Origin: Sapria himalayana
Lineage: Eukaryota; Streptophyta; Magnoliopsida; Malpighiales; Rafflesiaceae
Direction of reading: 5' to 3'
NCBI GenBank assembly: GCA_029783825.1
Contig: JAREIK010000502.1
Location: 21,014 to 85,013 of the forward strand
DNA: 64,000 bases
Shown piece by piece: positions 41,015 to 51,600 of the stretch; positions within the stretch are counted from its first letter, which is position 1, and each line of letters opens with the position of its first letter. The notes beneath the pieces are model-generated. The model saw only the letters and a list, made by a program, of their open reading frames with translations, made no database searches and was not told the DNA's origin. Made by a program: the position numbers and the translations under genes.

Positions 41015-41370
41015 CATGACCATGGTACACAAACTCATGAGTGATGGTAGGGTTCGAAGAAGTAAAGTAACTAGACCACAGGCTTCCACAATTTCAATCA
41101 TTCTTGCAAGAATATTTGGAGTTAAGGCTTCAAAACCCTACACAATTGCAAGAGGAAAAAAGGAGTTATTAGTAGTGATGAGAATCTTAAAAATCGTATC
41201 TAAAAAGAAAAGAAAAGTAGAACTCACAAAATACACATGCCATAAGTATTTTCTAGAATTCTTTCAAAATCCTTGTAGAAGCAAAAGGAAACAATTCTAC
41301 TTTCAAGAAACAAAGAGAAGGAGTCCGTTTTTTCTGGGTCAATCAGTCCCTTCATCATTAACGTTTTAAT
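41015..41370 (-). pseudogene. NAT10-like: Captured fragment of NAT10-type RNA cytidine acetyltransferase (two exons, one intron)
   Basis: The intact enzyme is a nucleolar helicase-acetyltransferase that makes N4-acetylcytidine in 18S rRNA and some tRNAs. Exon 1 (41370-41228) follows an AG acceptor and encodes GLIDPEKTDSFSLFLE, FYKDFERILENTYGMCIL. Exon 2 (41137-41015) encodes GFEALTPNILARMIEIVEA and TLLLRTLPSLMSLCTMVM. These match a conserved stretch in the N-terminal part of the NAT10/Kre33 family. The intron (about 90 bp, GTGAG...GTGTAG) is retained, so the copy came from DNA, not mRNA. About four bases seem lost at the exon 1/donor junction, which would spoil the frame. Only about 90 of roughly 1000 codons are present. 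It lies in a slot of element Y, in sense with TnpA. Confidence 0.87.
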
Positions 41371-41472
41371 CTACATTGCCAGTTTTCTCTTGTGGCATCA
41401 TCATGCAAGCATCAAATTAAGATGGAATTAAAAATCTAGTCAAATTTCTTAGAGATCATGACATCAAATTTA

Positions 41473-41862
41473 GTATATACATACATATATACTAAAATAT
41501 ATATGTAAAATATATTAGTGCAATCTATATGTAATATATACTACACTATTTTATGTACCTATATACTCAGTATATCTATATATATATTAAGTACATATGA
41601 TACTGAGTATATATGTACATATATACTATAGTATATATGATACTGAGTATATATGTACATATATACTGTAGTATATATGATACTGAGTATATATGTACAT
41701 ATATACTGTAGTATATATGATACTGAGTATATATGTACATATATACTATAGTATATATGATATTGAGTATATATGTACATATATACTATAGTATATATGA
41801 TATACAGTATATATGTACATATATACTATAGTATATACATACATATATACACACATAAATAT
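41473..41862. repeat. Palindrome-rich array, Y array 3, with 40-bp tandem units
   Basis: From about 41600 to 41820 the unit is 40 bp long and nearly identical over five to six copies. Each unit contains the palindromes GTATATATGTACATATATAC and TATATACTATAGTATATA joined by TGATACTGA. High identity suggests recent expansion. Confidence 0.95.
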
Positions 41863-41944
41863 AATCACATAGCCTCAGATGACACAAAATTGCAACAAAT
41901 TAGTATTATCCCATTTATACTTCATAAAGAATGCACATAACTTC

Positions 41945-42195
41945 AGGGGCTCATCTTTGTAGTTTATCCAACCATCTCTCATGTATTGCAGTGCAAGAAA
42001 AGTGTTGGAGACAATGCATTCGTGTGGATTGAATGAATTGTTGGCATTAACAATTAAGTTGTTAAGATCGCTTCCTGGTAAGAAAGTCTTCATGTCTTGG
42101 TCTCCCATGCTATGGATCAGTTGTAGACCAAGATGCCCCTAGAAAAATAGCTCTTAATAGCCATAGTTCCTCATGTTCAGCCCATCGTCATCCAT
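41945..42195 (-). pseudogene. BPC-like: Captured 5' coding fragment of a BBR/BPC GAGA-binding transcription factor
   Basis: BPC (BASIC PENTACYSTEINE) proteins bind GAGA/CTCTCT motifs in the plant nucleus and recruit Polycomb. The fragment starts at the true ATG: MDDDGLNMRNYGY, stop, ELFF, stop, GHLGLQL, TFLPGSDLNNLIVNANNSF, YMRDGWINYKDEPLK. This is the conserved N-terminal alanine-zipper/coiled-coil region of the long BPC class. Two in-frame stops (TAA at codon 14, TAG at codon 19) break it; otherwise one frame holds for about 84 codons. The C-terminal pentacysteine DNA-binding domain is absent. A CATAG acceptor-like site just upstream of the ATG fits a captured 5'-UTR intron end. In sense with TnpA, between the cassette lead-in and array 3. 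Confidence 0.88.
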
Positions 42196-42309
42196 GAAAC
42201 TATGAACATGCAAGAGAAGGAGAACAAGCAAAATGAACCGATTTAATTGAATTTCATTAGCAATCGTAATGGCTATTAACATTTCAATAGTTTAATTCAC
42301 AAAATGACT

Positions 42310-42500
42310 AATAATAAGTAGTCACAGATCTGAACAATGACAACGTAGAACTACATGAAATAAGAGTATCAAGAACAAACTTGCATCTACGTGGGACTAA
42401 AATTTTTGTTCGACTCACAACTTCAGAAGCTAACATACTATTCCTAACACCAAGAGGACCAGGCAAGCCTTTTACATACCTATAATAGGCTAAAACTCTA
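42310..42500 (-). other. Cassette lead-in plus coding-like segment shared with X
   Basis: The minus strand begins TAGCCTATTATAGGTATGTA, the lead-in also seen at 58180, 62876 and 23650. It continues open as GLPGPLGVRNSMLASEVV and CKFVLDTLISC. Element X has a diverged version at 23465-23630 (FVLDTLI and FRSVT recognisable). Conservation in two elements suggests a piece fixed early in the family. Function unknown. Confidence 0.55.
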
Positions 42501-42924
42501 CCCAAAATATTTGAGCACACTCAAACATATTCATAGATATATAAAAATAGTAATTATAGGCATGAACAAACAAAAATCTAAGCTGATAGTTATACAACTT
42601 CAAAAAATATCATATATACTTCAAGAATAATGAATATAATAGAAGCTTGGTCTCCTTTTGATCTAGCAGAGATAGCCAAATATGGGACCCATGCATAGGA
42701 AGGACCATGACAATGTCTGAAGGCTTTGAATCAAAATTTTTTCATGCATCTCACATCAGATGTATAGCAAAGATTCATTATTAGGTTAATTGGCAAAGCA
42801 AATAACAAAACTAGAATAAAAAAAATTGATACCTCAAAAAATATATCATTGTTTTGCTACACAGAGACAAAAATCAAAAATAGTTCAAAAATAATTATAA
42901 TACGAAATCATCCTCATAATTAAT

Positions 42925-44908
42925 TATTGAATGTGCGTTAGCCTCTATTACAAGGTTTTGTAGTTGAATCTCGAAAAGCTATTTGCCGCGTCAATGCTGC
43001 TAACTGTGACCCCATATAAGATATCTACTATTGCATTAAATTATAAGTTTTTTTCATCTCATCATTCATTTCTTTAATTTATTGCTTTTCTTCATTCAAA
43101 TGAGTAATCTACTTATCCTTCTCTTCATTCATTTCCTACATTTCTTCTTTCAAATGAGCAATCTTCTCATCATTCTCTTCTTTCATTTCATGCATTTCTT
43201 CCTTCAAATGAGATATCTGCTCATCCTTCTCTTTCATTTCGGTCTCCATAACTTCAAAACATTCATTTGTTTCCATTACTTATTGTTTGACAACTTCATC
43301 CACCAATATTGTGATAGATAAATTAGAAGCACGACTACTACAATAAAATTCCACTCCCTTCGTGATGATGTTATACACTCCATTACTTATTATGACCTTC
43401 TATGGTCTCCAAATAGATATGATCATAGTCAATTGGTTGAAGATCGATAGAACCCTCAACTTGTTGAGAAGTAGTTGTCACACATTCCTCAATTAGTTCT
43501 ATGATAAAATAGAAAAAATAATATTATAAATATACATAAAATAAATTTAATATTTTGCATTCCAAATAACTTTCAAAATTTACTATAGTACTATAAAAAT
43601 TTTATTAATATAATAGATTCTTATAGTAACCATTAGAGACTTGTTGTCAACAAACTTACCATCTAATTTCTTTACATGTATCTTTCTGAAAATCTCATAA
43701 AAATTGAGATATCGACCAAATTTTTCAGCCTAAAGTATGTATTTATTAAGTCATAAAATTTTAAATTATAAAAAATTTTAACAATATTAATAAAACTACA
43801 CACAAATTTTATTTATTTAGACTATTAGGAAAACCACTATACATATAAATGTTTAAAAAATTAAAATTGTACCAAATCTTGAGCATGCTCAATGCTTGAC
43901 TTTGACCCTCCTGTGTGGTAAGACATTTCTGTACCTAGTCTGGCTACCTCAGTTCATCGATATTTGCTAGAAATCTCTGATTTTTTCTTCACATCTCGCT
44001 CATCCCAATACTTAAACCACTTGGGCCAATCATCCTTGGATATAAAATCCGCTCTTTCTTTATATTCTTCAATTTTATGGACAAAATCAGAATACCATTC
44101 AGCATCTTTGTTGTCCCACAATGACTTTATCTTTCCATTAAATTTGGGTAGCCATGTGCACAGATTCTATATATAGAAAAATCACAAATGAATTTATATT
44201 AATAACAAAGGCATAATTATTTACCGCTTAAATAATAACTAACATAATAATAAACTAATTAGATAATTAATTTTTAATGCTTTTATTTCATTATTTTTGC
44301 TTGAAAGTCATTAAAATCTTTTATCGATTCAGAAACTTTCTTCCACGAGAATGCTTAAGAATCAATCTTTTTCTTGAAAGACTTTTTAATTATAGTCGAA
44401 CACTTGTTAGATGGAATAAAACTATAAAAATAAATAAATAACATTGAAAAAAAAAATCATAACTATATATAAAAAAACCATTAACAAAACATCATAATTT
44501 TTTATTCAAGTAATATTTATATATTTCTTACACCTCCAATCCACAATCTCAATTACTAACTTAGCACTGAATGTAGAGGAAGGCACTAACATTTGATGAT
44601 GTCGATGGTTTTGTAAATGGGGGAACTATTGGTGTAAAATGTGATATAAAGATGGTAATATACAAAAAGTATGTGCAGGAAGGAGAATGGGTGGTGGGGT
44701 TATATCTAATAAAGCTGATAGTAAAGGTGTTAATGATGGTGATTGTGATGGTGATGGAAATGGAGATGGTGATTGTAATGTTGAAGTCAAATATATGGTG
44801 GGTATGAGATGGTACTAAATTTGCTACATGGTGTAAAATACTAGATGAATTTGGTCCATTACTACATCCACATCCACCTCTACCACGACCATGTCTTTTA
44901 GGTGCCAT
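42925..44908 (-). pseudogene. CACTA TnpA-like gene (Ptta/En/Spm plant transposase), decayed
   Basis: TnpA-like proteins bind CACTA subterminal repeats and assist transposition. The reading frame starts MAPKRHGRGRGGCGCSNGPN at 44908, followed by a low-complexity Ile/Thr stretch. A conserved core is visible at 44180-43970 (WYSDFVHKIEEYKERADFIS, DDWPKWFKYWDERDVKKKSE). The family hallmark TEMSYHTGGSKSSIEHAQDL lies at about 43935-43875, and FYEIFRKIHVKKLDGKFVD at about 43725. A coiled-coil tail (DEQISHLKEEMHEM, repeated) covers 43330-43080, and QLAALTRQIAFRD ends it near 42950. Stops and frame changes interrupt it between blocks; some gaps may be introns. Confidence 0.85.
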
Positions 44909-45060
44909 TTATTGTACAAAAAATAAAAACATAGAACAAATAATAAAAATATGATGAACAACCATGCATTTTAGAATAGAACACATCAATAGATTTCAAC
45001 AAAATATAGAAAGTCTTTGATAGTTAATAATTTAATATAATTAATATTTTAATTATTGGC

Positions 45061-45600
45061 ATCACTATCATCCTCCAATGAATCTTCTGACATTTTGTCT
45101 GATTCGTTTGGAAGTTTCAACTCATTTTCAAATAGAAATTGATCATCTTCAATTTCTATTAGGCCACCATTTGAGTCACATAAATTTTCTAGATCTTCAT
45201 CTACATGCACAGACTCAATATTATATATGTCATCTTCTTGGAATGCCAGTACAATAGCTAAGTTTGCACTTCTTTGTTAAGATGTTGGTACTTCAAAATT
45301 TGATCAAACTTTAATTTTGCAAATCATCCACCAATCACTCTTATCATGAGATAAACTCAGATATGTACAATAAATATACTTTAGTGGCTTGAATTACCAT
45401 AATAAATGGCTCATATTGACTAAATCCATGTTTATGATTAACATACACTAGCTTATAATCTGAATGAATCTTTTCACCCACATTTCGTGTATGATAAAAC
45501 CACTCATACTTTAATATAACAATCCTATTATTTTGGAGTCCGAGATACTCCAACTCAATAACTTCTGTGAGTTGACCATAATAATCAATCTCATTTGCAC
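45061..45600 (-). pseudogene. C-terminal part of CACTA tnp2 transposase (DUF4216)
   Basis: The minus frame reads ANEIDYYGQLTEVIELEYLG, then NRIVILKYEWFYHTRNVGEK, DYKLVYVNHKHGFSQYEPFI and MVIQATKVYLLYISEF. This is the DUF4216 domain that ends plant tnp2 transposases. After a stop at 45344 it continues as DWWMICKI and an acidic tail (ESVHVDEDLENLCDSNGG) to about 45061. The upstream Transposase_21 and DUF4218 domains are missing: just upstream lies the 540-bp repeat. Y therefore has the part that Z lacks. Confidence 0.85.
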
Positions 45601-45639
45601 TATAACTTTAGCCTTTAATACATATAACACTATTAAAGT

Positions 45640-46772
45640 GATTATACATATATAGTTATACACATATAGTTAAACAAAATATTGTATGTTATTATACATG
45701 TAATTATAAATATAGTTTCACATGATTATACATATAGTTACACATAGAGTTATACTTATATTTATACAAGTAGGAATATACATTTTTTTCATATAATTTT
45801 ATATATTTATAAATATAGTTTTGTATTGGTATAGATATAGTAACATACATTTTTATATACTAATATATAAACATGTATATTAAATATATGTTGTAAATTA
45901 TATATTTAAATATAGTTATGTATAAAGTTTTTATAGTTATACATATAGTAAGATACAATTATTTATAGTTATATGTTGTTATACATATAGTATATATAGT
46001 TATAATTAGTTATATATAGTTAAACAAATAGTTATATATAGATATATTCATAAAAGTAGTTATAAGTAGTTATACATAAATGTATACACATTTATAAACA
46101 AATATATAGATTTATATATATGTATACATATTTACAAATATAGTTATATTTAATTATATACAGTTTTATATAGTTATACAAATATTTATATATAGCTATA
46201 CACATATAGTTAAACATAATGTTATATGTTGTTATACATGTAATTATAAATATTTTTACATGTGGTTATACATTTAGTTACACATATAGTTATACTTATA
46301 TTTATAAATATACGTATATATATTTTTTCATATTATTTTATATATTTATAGATATAATTATGTATAGGCATAGATATAGTAAAATACATTTTTATATACT
46401 AATTTATAAAAATGTATATTAAATATATGTTGTAAATTACATATTTAAATATAATTATGTACAAAGTTGTTATAGTTATACATATAGTAGATACAATTAT
46501 TTATAGTTATATGTTATTATACATATGGTATATATAGTTATAAATAGTTATATATAGTTAAACATATAGTTATATATAGATATATTCATACCAAGTAGTT
46601 ATAAGTAGTCATACATAAATGTATACGAAGTTATAAACATATATATATATAGATTTACATATATGTATACATAGTTACAAATATAGTTATATATAATTAT
46701 ATAAAGTTTTATATAGTTATACAAATATTTATATATAGTTATACACATATATTTAAACATAATGTTGTATGT
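45640..46772 (-). repeat. 540-bp AT-rich tandem repeat, two full copies plus start of a third
   Basis: CACATATAGTTAAACA marks unit starts at 45661 and 46201, and CACATATATTTAAACA at 46744, giving a period of 540-543 bp. Adjacent copies are clearly alignable along their length. Related copies lie at 24660-25065 (X) and, inverted, at 53215-54420 (Z), always on the 5' side of the transposase genes where these remain. Confidence 0.9.
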
Positions 46773-47573
46773 TTTTTTGGATCAATGCTTCTTAACCTCA
46801 AATTTCTTTCAAACACTATTATGCTAGTTCAAAATACAAATCCCATGTGTTCATGTACATACGTGAGAGGGCATGTACACTTCAAACAAAAAATAAACAA
46901 CTATCAGCAATATCTAAAGCCATCTATCCTATCAACAAGAAACAACAAATAAATTAACAGGCTCCATACACATGACTCACACTATTATCATTGAATGAAA
47001 ATAATAATAGGCTAAAATAAGAAGGCAGTCATCCAGCAATTTTTTTTGTATACACTTCTATTCAAAAAACATGATGTACTCCAAGGTTACCCATCTAGAG
47101 TCATGCCATCTTGGCCCTCCAACCAGAAGAATAACATGAATCTTGGCATCAAATAGGTCAAGCCAAGGTTGCAAATGCATGTCAGTTCTTAAATGAATAT
47201 TCACTATGTTTAGCAGGATCATGCTTCACTCTGAAATTAACAGGCAAATGAAATGCATGAGAAACCAGTCAGGGATCCCATTGCTGATGGCCAAGTAAAG
47301 ATGGAAGGGCCATACAATCACTGGGAACAATCGAAATACTTGCAACTAGTGAGGTTGGAATGTGAGTTGATGGCGGTCTAGTACGCTTTAAAGTAGATGG
47401 ACTGAGAAGTTCATTGTCCTGTGGGCACCAATTGGGCATGTCATCATCATTGTCAAAGAGTTTCTTCTATGGCATTCTGTCCAGAAGAACTTGTTTCTCT
47501 TTCAAACTTAGCAGTGCATGAACCTTGCATTCGCTAGCTTGTTTGTGCGTGGGAATCAGTTGAGTAGAGACAA
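46773..47573 (-). pseudogene. Coding-like gene fragment of unknown identity, ending at the Z terminus
   Basis: From 47573 leftward the minus strand holds one frame for about 130 codons with two stops: STQLIPTHKQASECKVHALL, LKEKQVLLDRMP, stop, KKLFDNDDDMPNWCPQDNEL, LSPSTLKRTRPPSTHIPTSL, then VNFRVKHDPAKHSEYSF and a terminal stop at about 47190. About 400 bp resembling a 3' UTR follow and end in a run of seven A (+ strand T, 46772-46779) beside the 540-bp repeat. Base composition is more even than in the surroundings. I do not recognise the gene. It could be cargo of Y or host sequence interrupted by Z. Confidence 0.5.
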
Positions 47574-47590
47574 CACTACAAGAAAATATC
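47574..47590 (+). repeat. CACTA 5' terminal inverted repeat of Z
   Basis: CACTACAAGAAAATATC. Its first 14 bases are identical, inverted, to the end of X at 36141-36154. The three bases before it are CAA, a candidate 3-bp target duplication; the partner lies outside the window. Confidence 0.92.
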
Positions 47591-47599
47591 AATTTAGCT

Positions 47600-48660
47600 A
47601 GGAAATTTTAGCTAGGGATCAATCACTAGCTAAATTGTAAGAGATTAGCAAGGGAATAGCAAGGGATTTATGACCCCCCCCCCCCCCCCGAAAAAAAAAA
47701 TAGCAACAGATTAGCGACAGAAAATTTCTTGAAAATTCAGCTCAAAAAAAAGTGGGGATTTTAGTGATGGATTTAGCGACAGATTAGTGACGGAAATTTT
47801 CATAAATTCTGCTCAAAAAAAGAGGGGATTTTAGTGCCGAATATTGCGATGGAATATACCTCGCTAATAAAAGCATGAAATTAGTGACAGAATTACCGAC
47901 GGATTTTCCTTAGCTAATTTTTAGCGATGGAATTAGTGATGGATTTTCCCTTACTAATAAAATCTATGATTTAGCGATAGATTTTCCCTTGCTAATAAAA
48001 TCCATTATTTAGCAGCGGATTTAGCAACGGATTTTTTGTTGCTAATAAAATCCATGATTTAGCGATGGATTTAGCGACGGATTTAGCGATGGATTTTCCC
48101 TTGCTAATAAAATCCATGATTTAGCAATGGATTTAGCGATGGATTTTTCCTTACTAATAAAATCCATGATTTAGAGACAGACTTAACGACGGATTTTCTC
48201 TTGCTAATAAAATCCATGATTTAGCGATGGATTTTTCCTTGCTAATAAAATTCATGATTTAGCGACAGATTTAGCAATGGATTTTCCCTTGCTAATAAAA
48301 TCTCTAATTTAGTGACAGATTTATCGATGGATTTAGCAACAGATTTTCCCTTGCTAATATAATCCATGATTTAGCAACAGATTTAGTGATGAATTTTCTC
48401 TTGTTAATAAAATCCATGATTTAATGATGGATTTAGAGACGGACTATCCCTAGGTAATAAAATCTATATTTTAGCTACTGATTTAGTGAGCGAATATCCC
48501 CAACTAATAAAATCCATAAATTAGTGATGGATTTAGTGATGGAATTTCAGTAGAAAATAAAATCCTTAATTTTGCGATGGATTTAGGGATGGATTTTCCC
48601 TAGATAATTAAATTCATAATTTAGCTATAAATTTAGTGACGGTATTTCCCTAGCCATTAT
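47600..48660 (+). repeat. 5' subterminal repeats of Z
   Basis: About 1 kb built from TTTAGCGATGGA/TTTAGCGACGGA monomers and the spacer TTTTCCCTTGCTAATAAAAT, giving composite units of about 50-62 bp. Includes a run of 16 C followed by G and A-rich sequence at 47674-47700. Likely TnpA-binding region by analogy with maize En/Spm. Confidence 0.9.
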
Positions 48661-50460
48661 TTAATTATATAATTTTTTTTATTTATTATTTGTATTAAAA
48701 TTTTATTTAATTTTGTTTATTAAATTTATGTTATTAGTCTATAGATGAGCAATCCTTGAAACACATATTCTCTTCATAAAATAAAAAAAATTGATATTAT
48801 AAATATTCAATTTAAAATATATAAAAATACAAAAAAGAATTATATTAATAAGGACTAAAATAACTATTTTTATGATGTATTAATTTTTTAAAAAATTATA
48901 CAAACAATTTTTCTAAAATTTTTATTTAAGAAATTGAAGAATTTAAATTAAAGTAACATTAAAAAATTAATTCATTAAGTATAATAATTTTTACAATAAT
49001 TTAAAAATTAAATCAACATACATTAAAATTTATACTAATTTAAATATAAATTAATTCAATGTATTATAAAATAAAAAATATTTTCAAAAATATCTGAATT
49101 GACAAATAAACTAGTAAATATTAATATTATTATAAGTATTAAAAATTTTATGATTATAGATAACTTTTAAAAAATTAAATAATACAAATCTTGAAAAACT
49201 TGAAATATAATAAAAATATAATTTTTTTCAATAATGTTAAAAGAAAATAAAATAATAATTATAAATAAATATATAGATGTTTAATCCTACTAAAATTTAT
49301 AAAAATCAAACAATTGAGTAATTTTTTTACAATTAGCTTTAAATGTTAATTTTTTATTTTATATTATCTTAGTAAAAATAAATATGAATTCTTAAAAATT
49401 TATAACCATAAAATATAAATTTTTATAGATTTTTTAACATTAAAGTATTTTATAACTTTTAGGTGAATGGCTAGAAGACAAATCATCTTTTCATTCATGT
49501 CTTTTTATATGAAGTTTGTTAATTTCGTACCTATTTGATATTTTTTTAATGCAAAACATATTTTTTTATTGTTTATATATTTATTATTTAATTAATATTA
49601 TTATAAAAAATTGCAAGGTATTTGTTTTTCCTTTGTACCTTGCTACACGCACATTAATTTTGTTGAAAAAATTTTGATTGTAAATAAAATTAATGAGTAT
49701 TTTTTTATTTTATACATATATTGTTTATTTAATGTTTTAATAATTAAAAATATAAATATTATCCTAAAATATACAGTCTCTCTCTCGACTTGATGCATCT
49801 CTAATAGAGCCCAATTCCGCCTCATTCCACCATTATCTCTCGATGCCAATTAAACAAAAATTCATTCGAGGTTTAAGTTTTAATTTGTTATTGATTTGAC
49901 GGACGTTCATCGATTATCATCGGATTGCTTAATCGAAGAGTAAGCTTTTTTATCTATTTTTTTTGTTTCCAAATTTCCTCTTTAATCACCATACGGTATG
50001 CTTAGATAATGTATAAATACTTATACGTATAACTGCTTAATCCATTTGTGATATAATGCATTGTCATTGTGTGGATTATGATGCTTGGATACTGTTGTTA
50101 TTCTGATGCGTTCATCAATTATGCATTGTCATTTTTGGATTTCTTCTTTAATCGCCATACACACCATGATATATTACTTGGATACTATGTTTGTTTCCAA
50201 ATTCCTCCTCAATATATATATAGTATATATACATAGGTTTGCCAAATTTATATCTGCAAAAATAGTATACAACAATATTCATGTGTATTTTATACATATC
50301 TAGTATACATACTTTGGTATGCTGACTTGATATCTACGAAAACAGAATACATCAATATGCATGTGTATTTTATAGGTGACTAATATACATACTTAGGTAT
50401 GCCGACTTGATATCTACAAAAAATATTCAAAATGAGTAATGATTGATTCAAAAATAAAAT

Positions 50461-50542
50461 TAAATTAAATATAATATAATATAATAAATAAAATAAATAA
50501 AATAAATAAAATAAATAAATTAAATAAAATAAATAAAATAAT
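50461..50542. repeat. AT-only (AAATA)-type microsatellite
   Basis: Runs of ATAAATAAA and AATATAAT units. Confidence 0.9.
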
Positions 50543-50589
50543 AGTTTAGGATGTCAAATTAAATTAAATTGATTATACTCGATTGAACC

Positions 50590-50790
50590 AGTTTGAACTA
50601 TTCTACCAACTTCTAGAAAACACACTAATATTCACACTTGTAATTGAAAATAATTGAGCAAGTGTTTCTCAATTCACACGGAAATATTCTCATGATATCT
50701 GTTGTTGTGTGCTAGGAACCCCAAATCACATTTATTTATAGGCAAGATTCCAAGTTTTTTAATTTTTGATGCAATATTTAGTAAGCCAAC
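50590..50790 (-). promoter_or_regulatory. Possible LTR-like or promoter-like segment
   Basis: On the minus strand a TATA-like CCTATAAATAAATG (near 50743) is followed after about 25 bp by GGTTCCTAGCACACAACAAC, with flanking unique sequence, as in plant retrotransposon LTRs. No second LTR, primer-binding site or pol motif was seen. A solo LTR is possible but unproven. Confidence 0.22.
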
Positions 50791-51111
50791 TCATAGCTTT
50801 CACATGTCAAGTCAATCCTTGGTAGGTATAGACATCATCATATAATAAGCACACTTTCAAGCCATTGGCATTAATGCACGAGAACACATAGTAAGCAATT
50901 AATCAATACTTATCACTCATGTAAGACAAGACATGGAAATCATACATACTAACACATGCTATTCATGCAAGTAAGAATGTGATAAGCTTGTAAGTCAACA
51001 TATGATATAAAAATAATTATTCTTATTAATTTTTTCAGACTTTATTGTAATTTTCCTACACGATTCATTTATATTCTTATGGTTGCACTTATCTTTAACA
51101 AAGATTATCAT

Positions 51112-51112
<1 letters not shown>

Positions 51113-51144
<32 letters not shown>
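51113..51144. repeat. (GT)n microsatellite
   Basis: About 16 uninterrupted GT units. Confidence 0.95.
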
Positions 51145-51147
<3 letters not shown>

Positions 51148-51489
51148 GATTTATATTTATCATATATCTAACATTTTATAAATTAAATTTATCTCAAACA
51201 TAATAACTTCATATTTATGTTTCTTGAAATAAAACACTTATATTTCTAATAATTTCAATATTCCTTCAAAAGATATCTCTTAGTGTGTGATTCCTTGTGA
51301 TCTCTCTTCTGTTAGTGATGAGTGGATTTGTTGAATCAAGTTTAGTAATATTAAAATAATTATTTCATACTGATATAATAAGATCAACATATAGCAATGT
51401 GTCATGGACACTCAAGCTAAGAGAGTATAAAATATATGAACCAAACTTTTTTGTACATAATTACTATCAAGTATAATAATTTTAAAAAC

Positions 51490-51600
51490 AAATAGCATGG
51501 TAATAAAAATCTGAACCAACAACTTGGTAGACTGATTGGCAAAAGATGTTGAATACTCTAACACTAAAAATATGAGTCCGATCCTCGTAGATGTTGGATA
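51490..51600 (+). other. tRNA-like segment, possible SINE head
   Basis: TTGGTAGACTGATTGG resembles a Pol III A box, and GAGTCCGATCC about 45 bp later resembles a B box, at tRNA-like spacing. The segment does not fold into a clean tRNA by eye and has no CCA-like end. It may be the head of a tRNA-derived SINE or a decayed tRNA pseudogene. Limits are approximate. Confidence 0.3.

Larger units (their letters stand above)
38449..46772 (-). mobile_element. CACTA element Y with captured host-gene fragments, 5' part missing
   Basis: The 3' terminus CACTATAATAAAAATCCC starts at 38449 with GATA repeat on its left. Reading along the minus strand from the right: 540-bp tandem repeats, the tnp2 C-terminal domain (DUF4216), a TnpA-like gene, then a 3' region with three palindrome arrays and conserved blocks. 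The slots beside the arrays hold fragments of BPC, NAT10 and an unidentified exon, all in sense. No 5' CACTA terminus is found on the right; the tract stops where an unrelated coding-like fragment begins at 46773. Most of tnp2 is deleted, so Y is non-autonomous. Confidence 0.85.

Noticed and set aside
41016..41369. 117-codon plus-strand frame
   Set aside because: Exact antisense shadow of the NAT10-like exons, which match a known family on the minus strand.
40624..41780. Minus-strand frames with YTYLYTTVYTY or YTQYHIYYSIYVHIYS repeats
   Set aside because: Translations of the palindrome arrays; no coding signal.
47600..48660. CRISPR-like regularly spaced repeats
   Set aside because: Plant context; repeats are CACTA subterminal monomers next to a CACTA terminus, and the spacers are themselves repeats.
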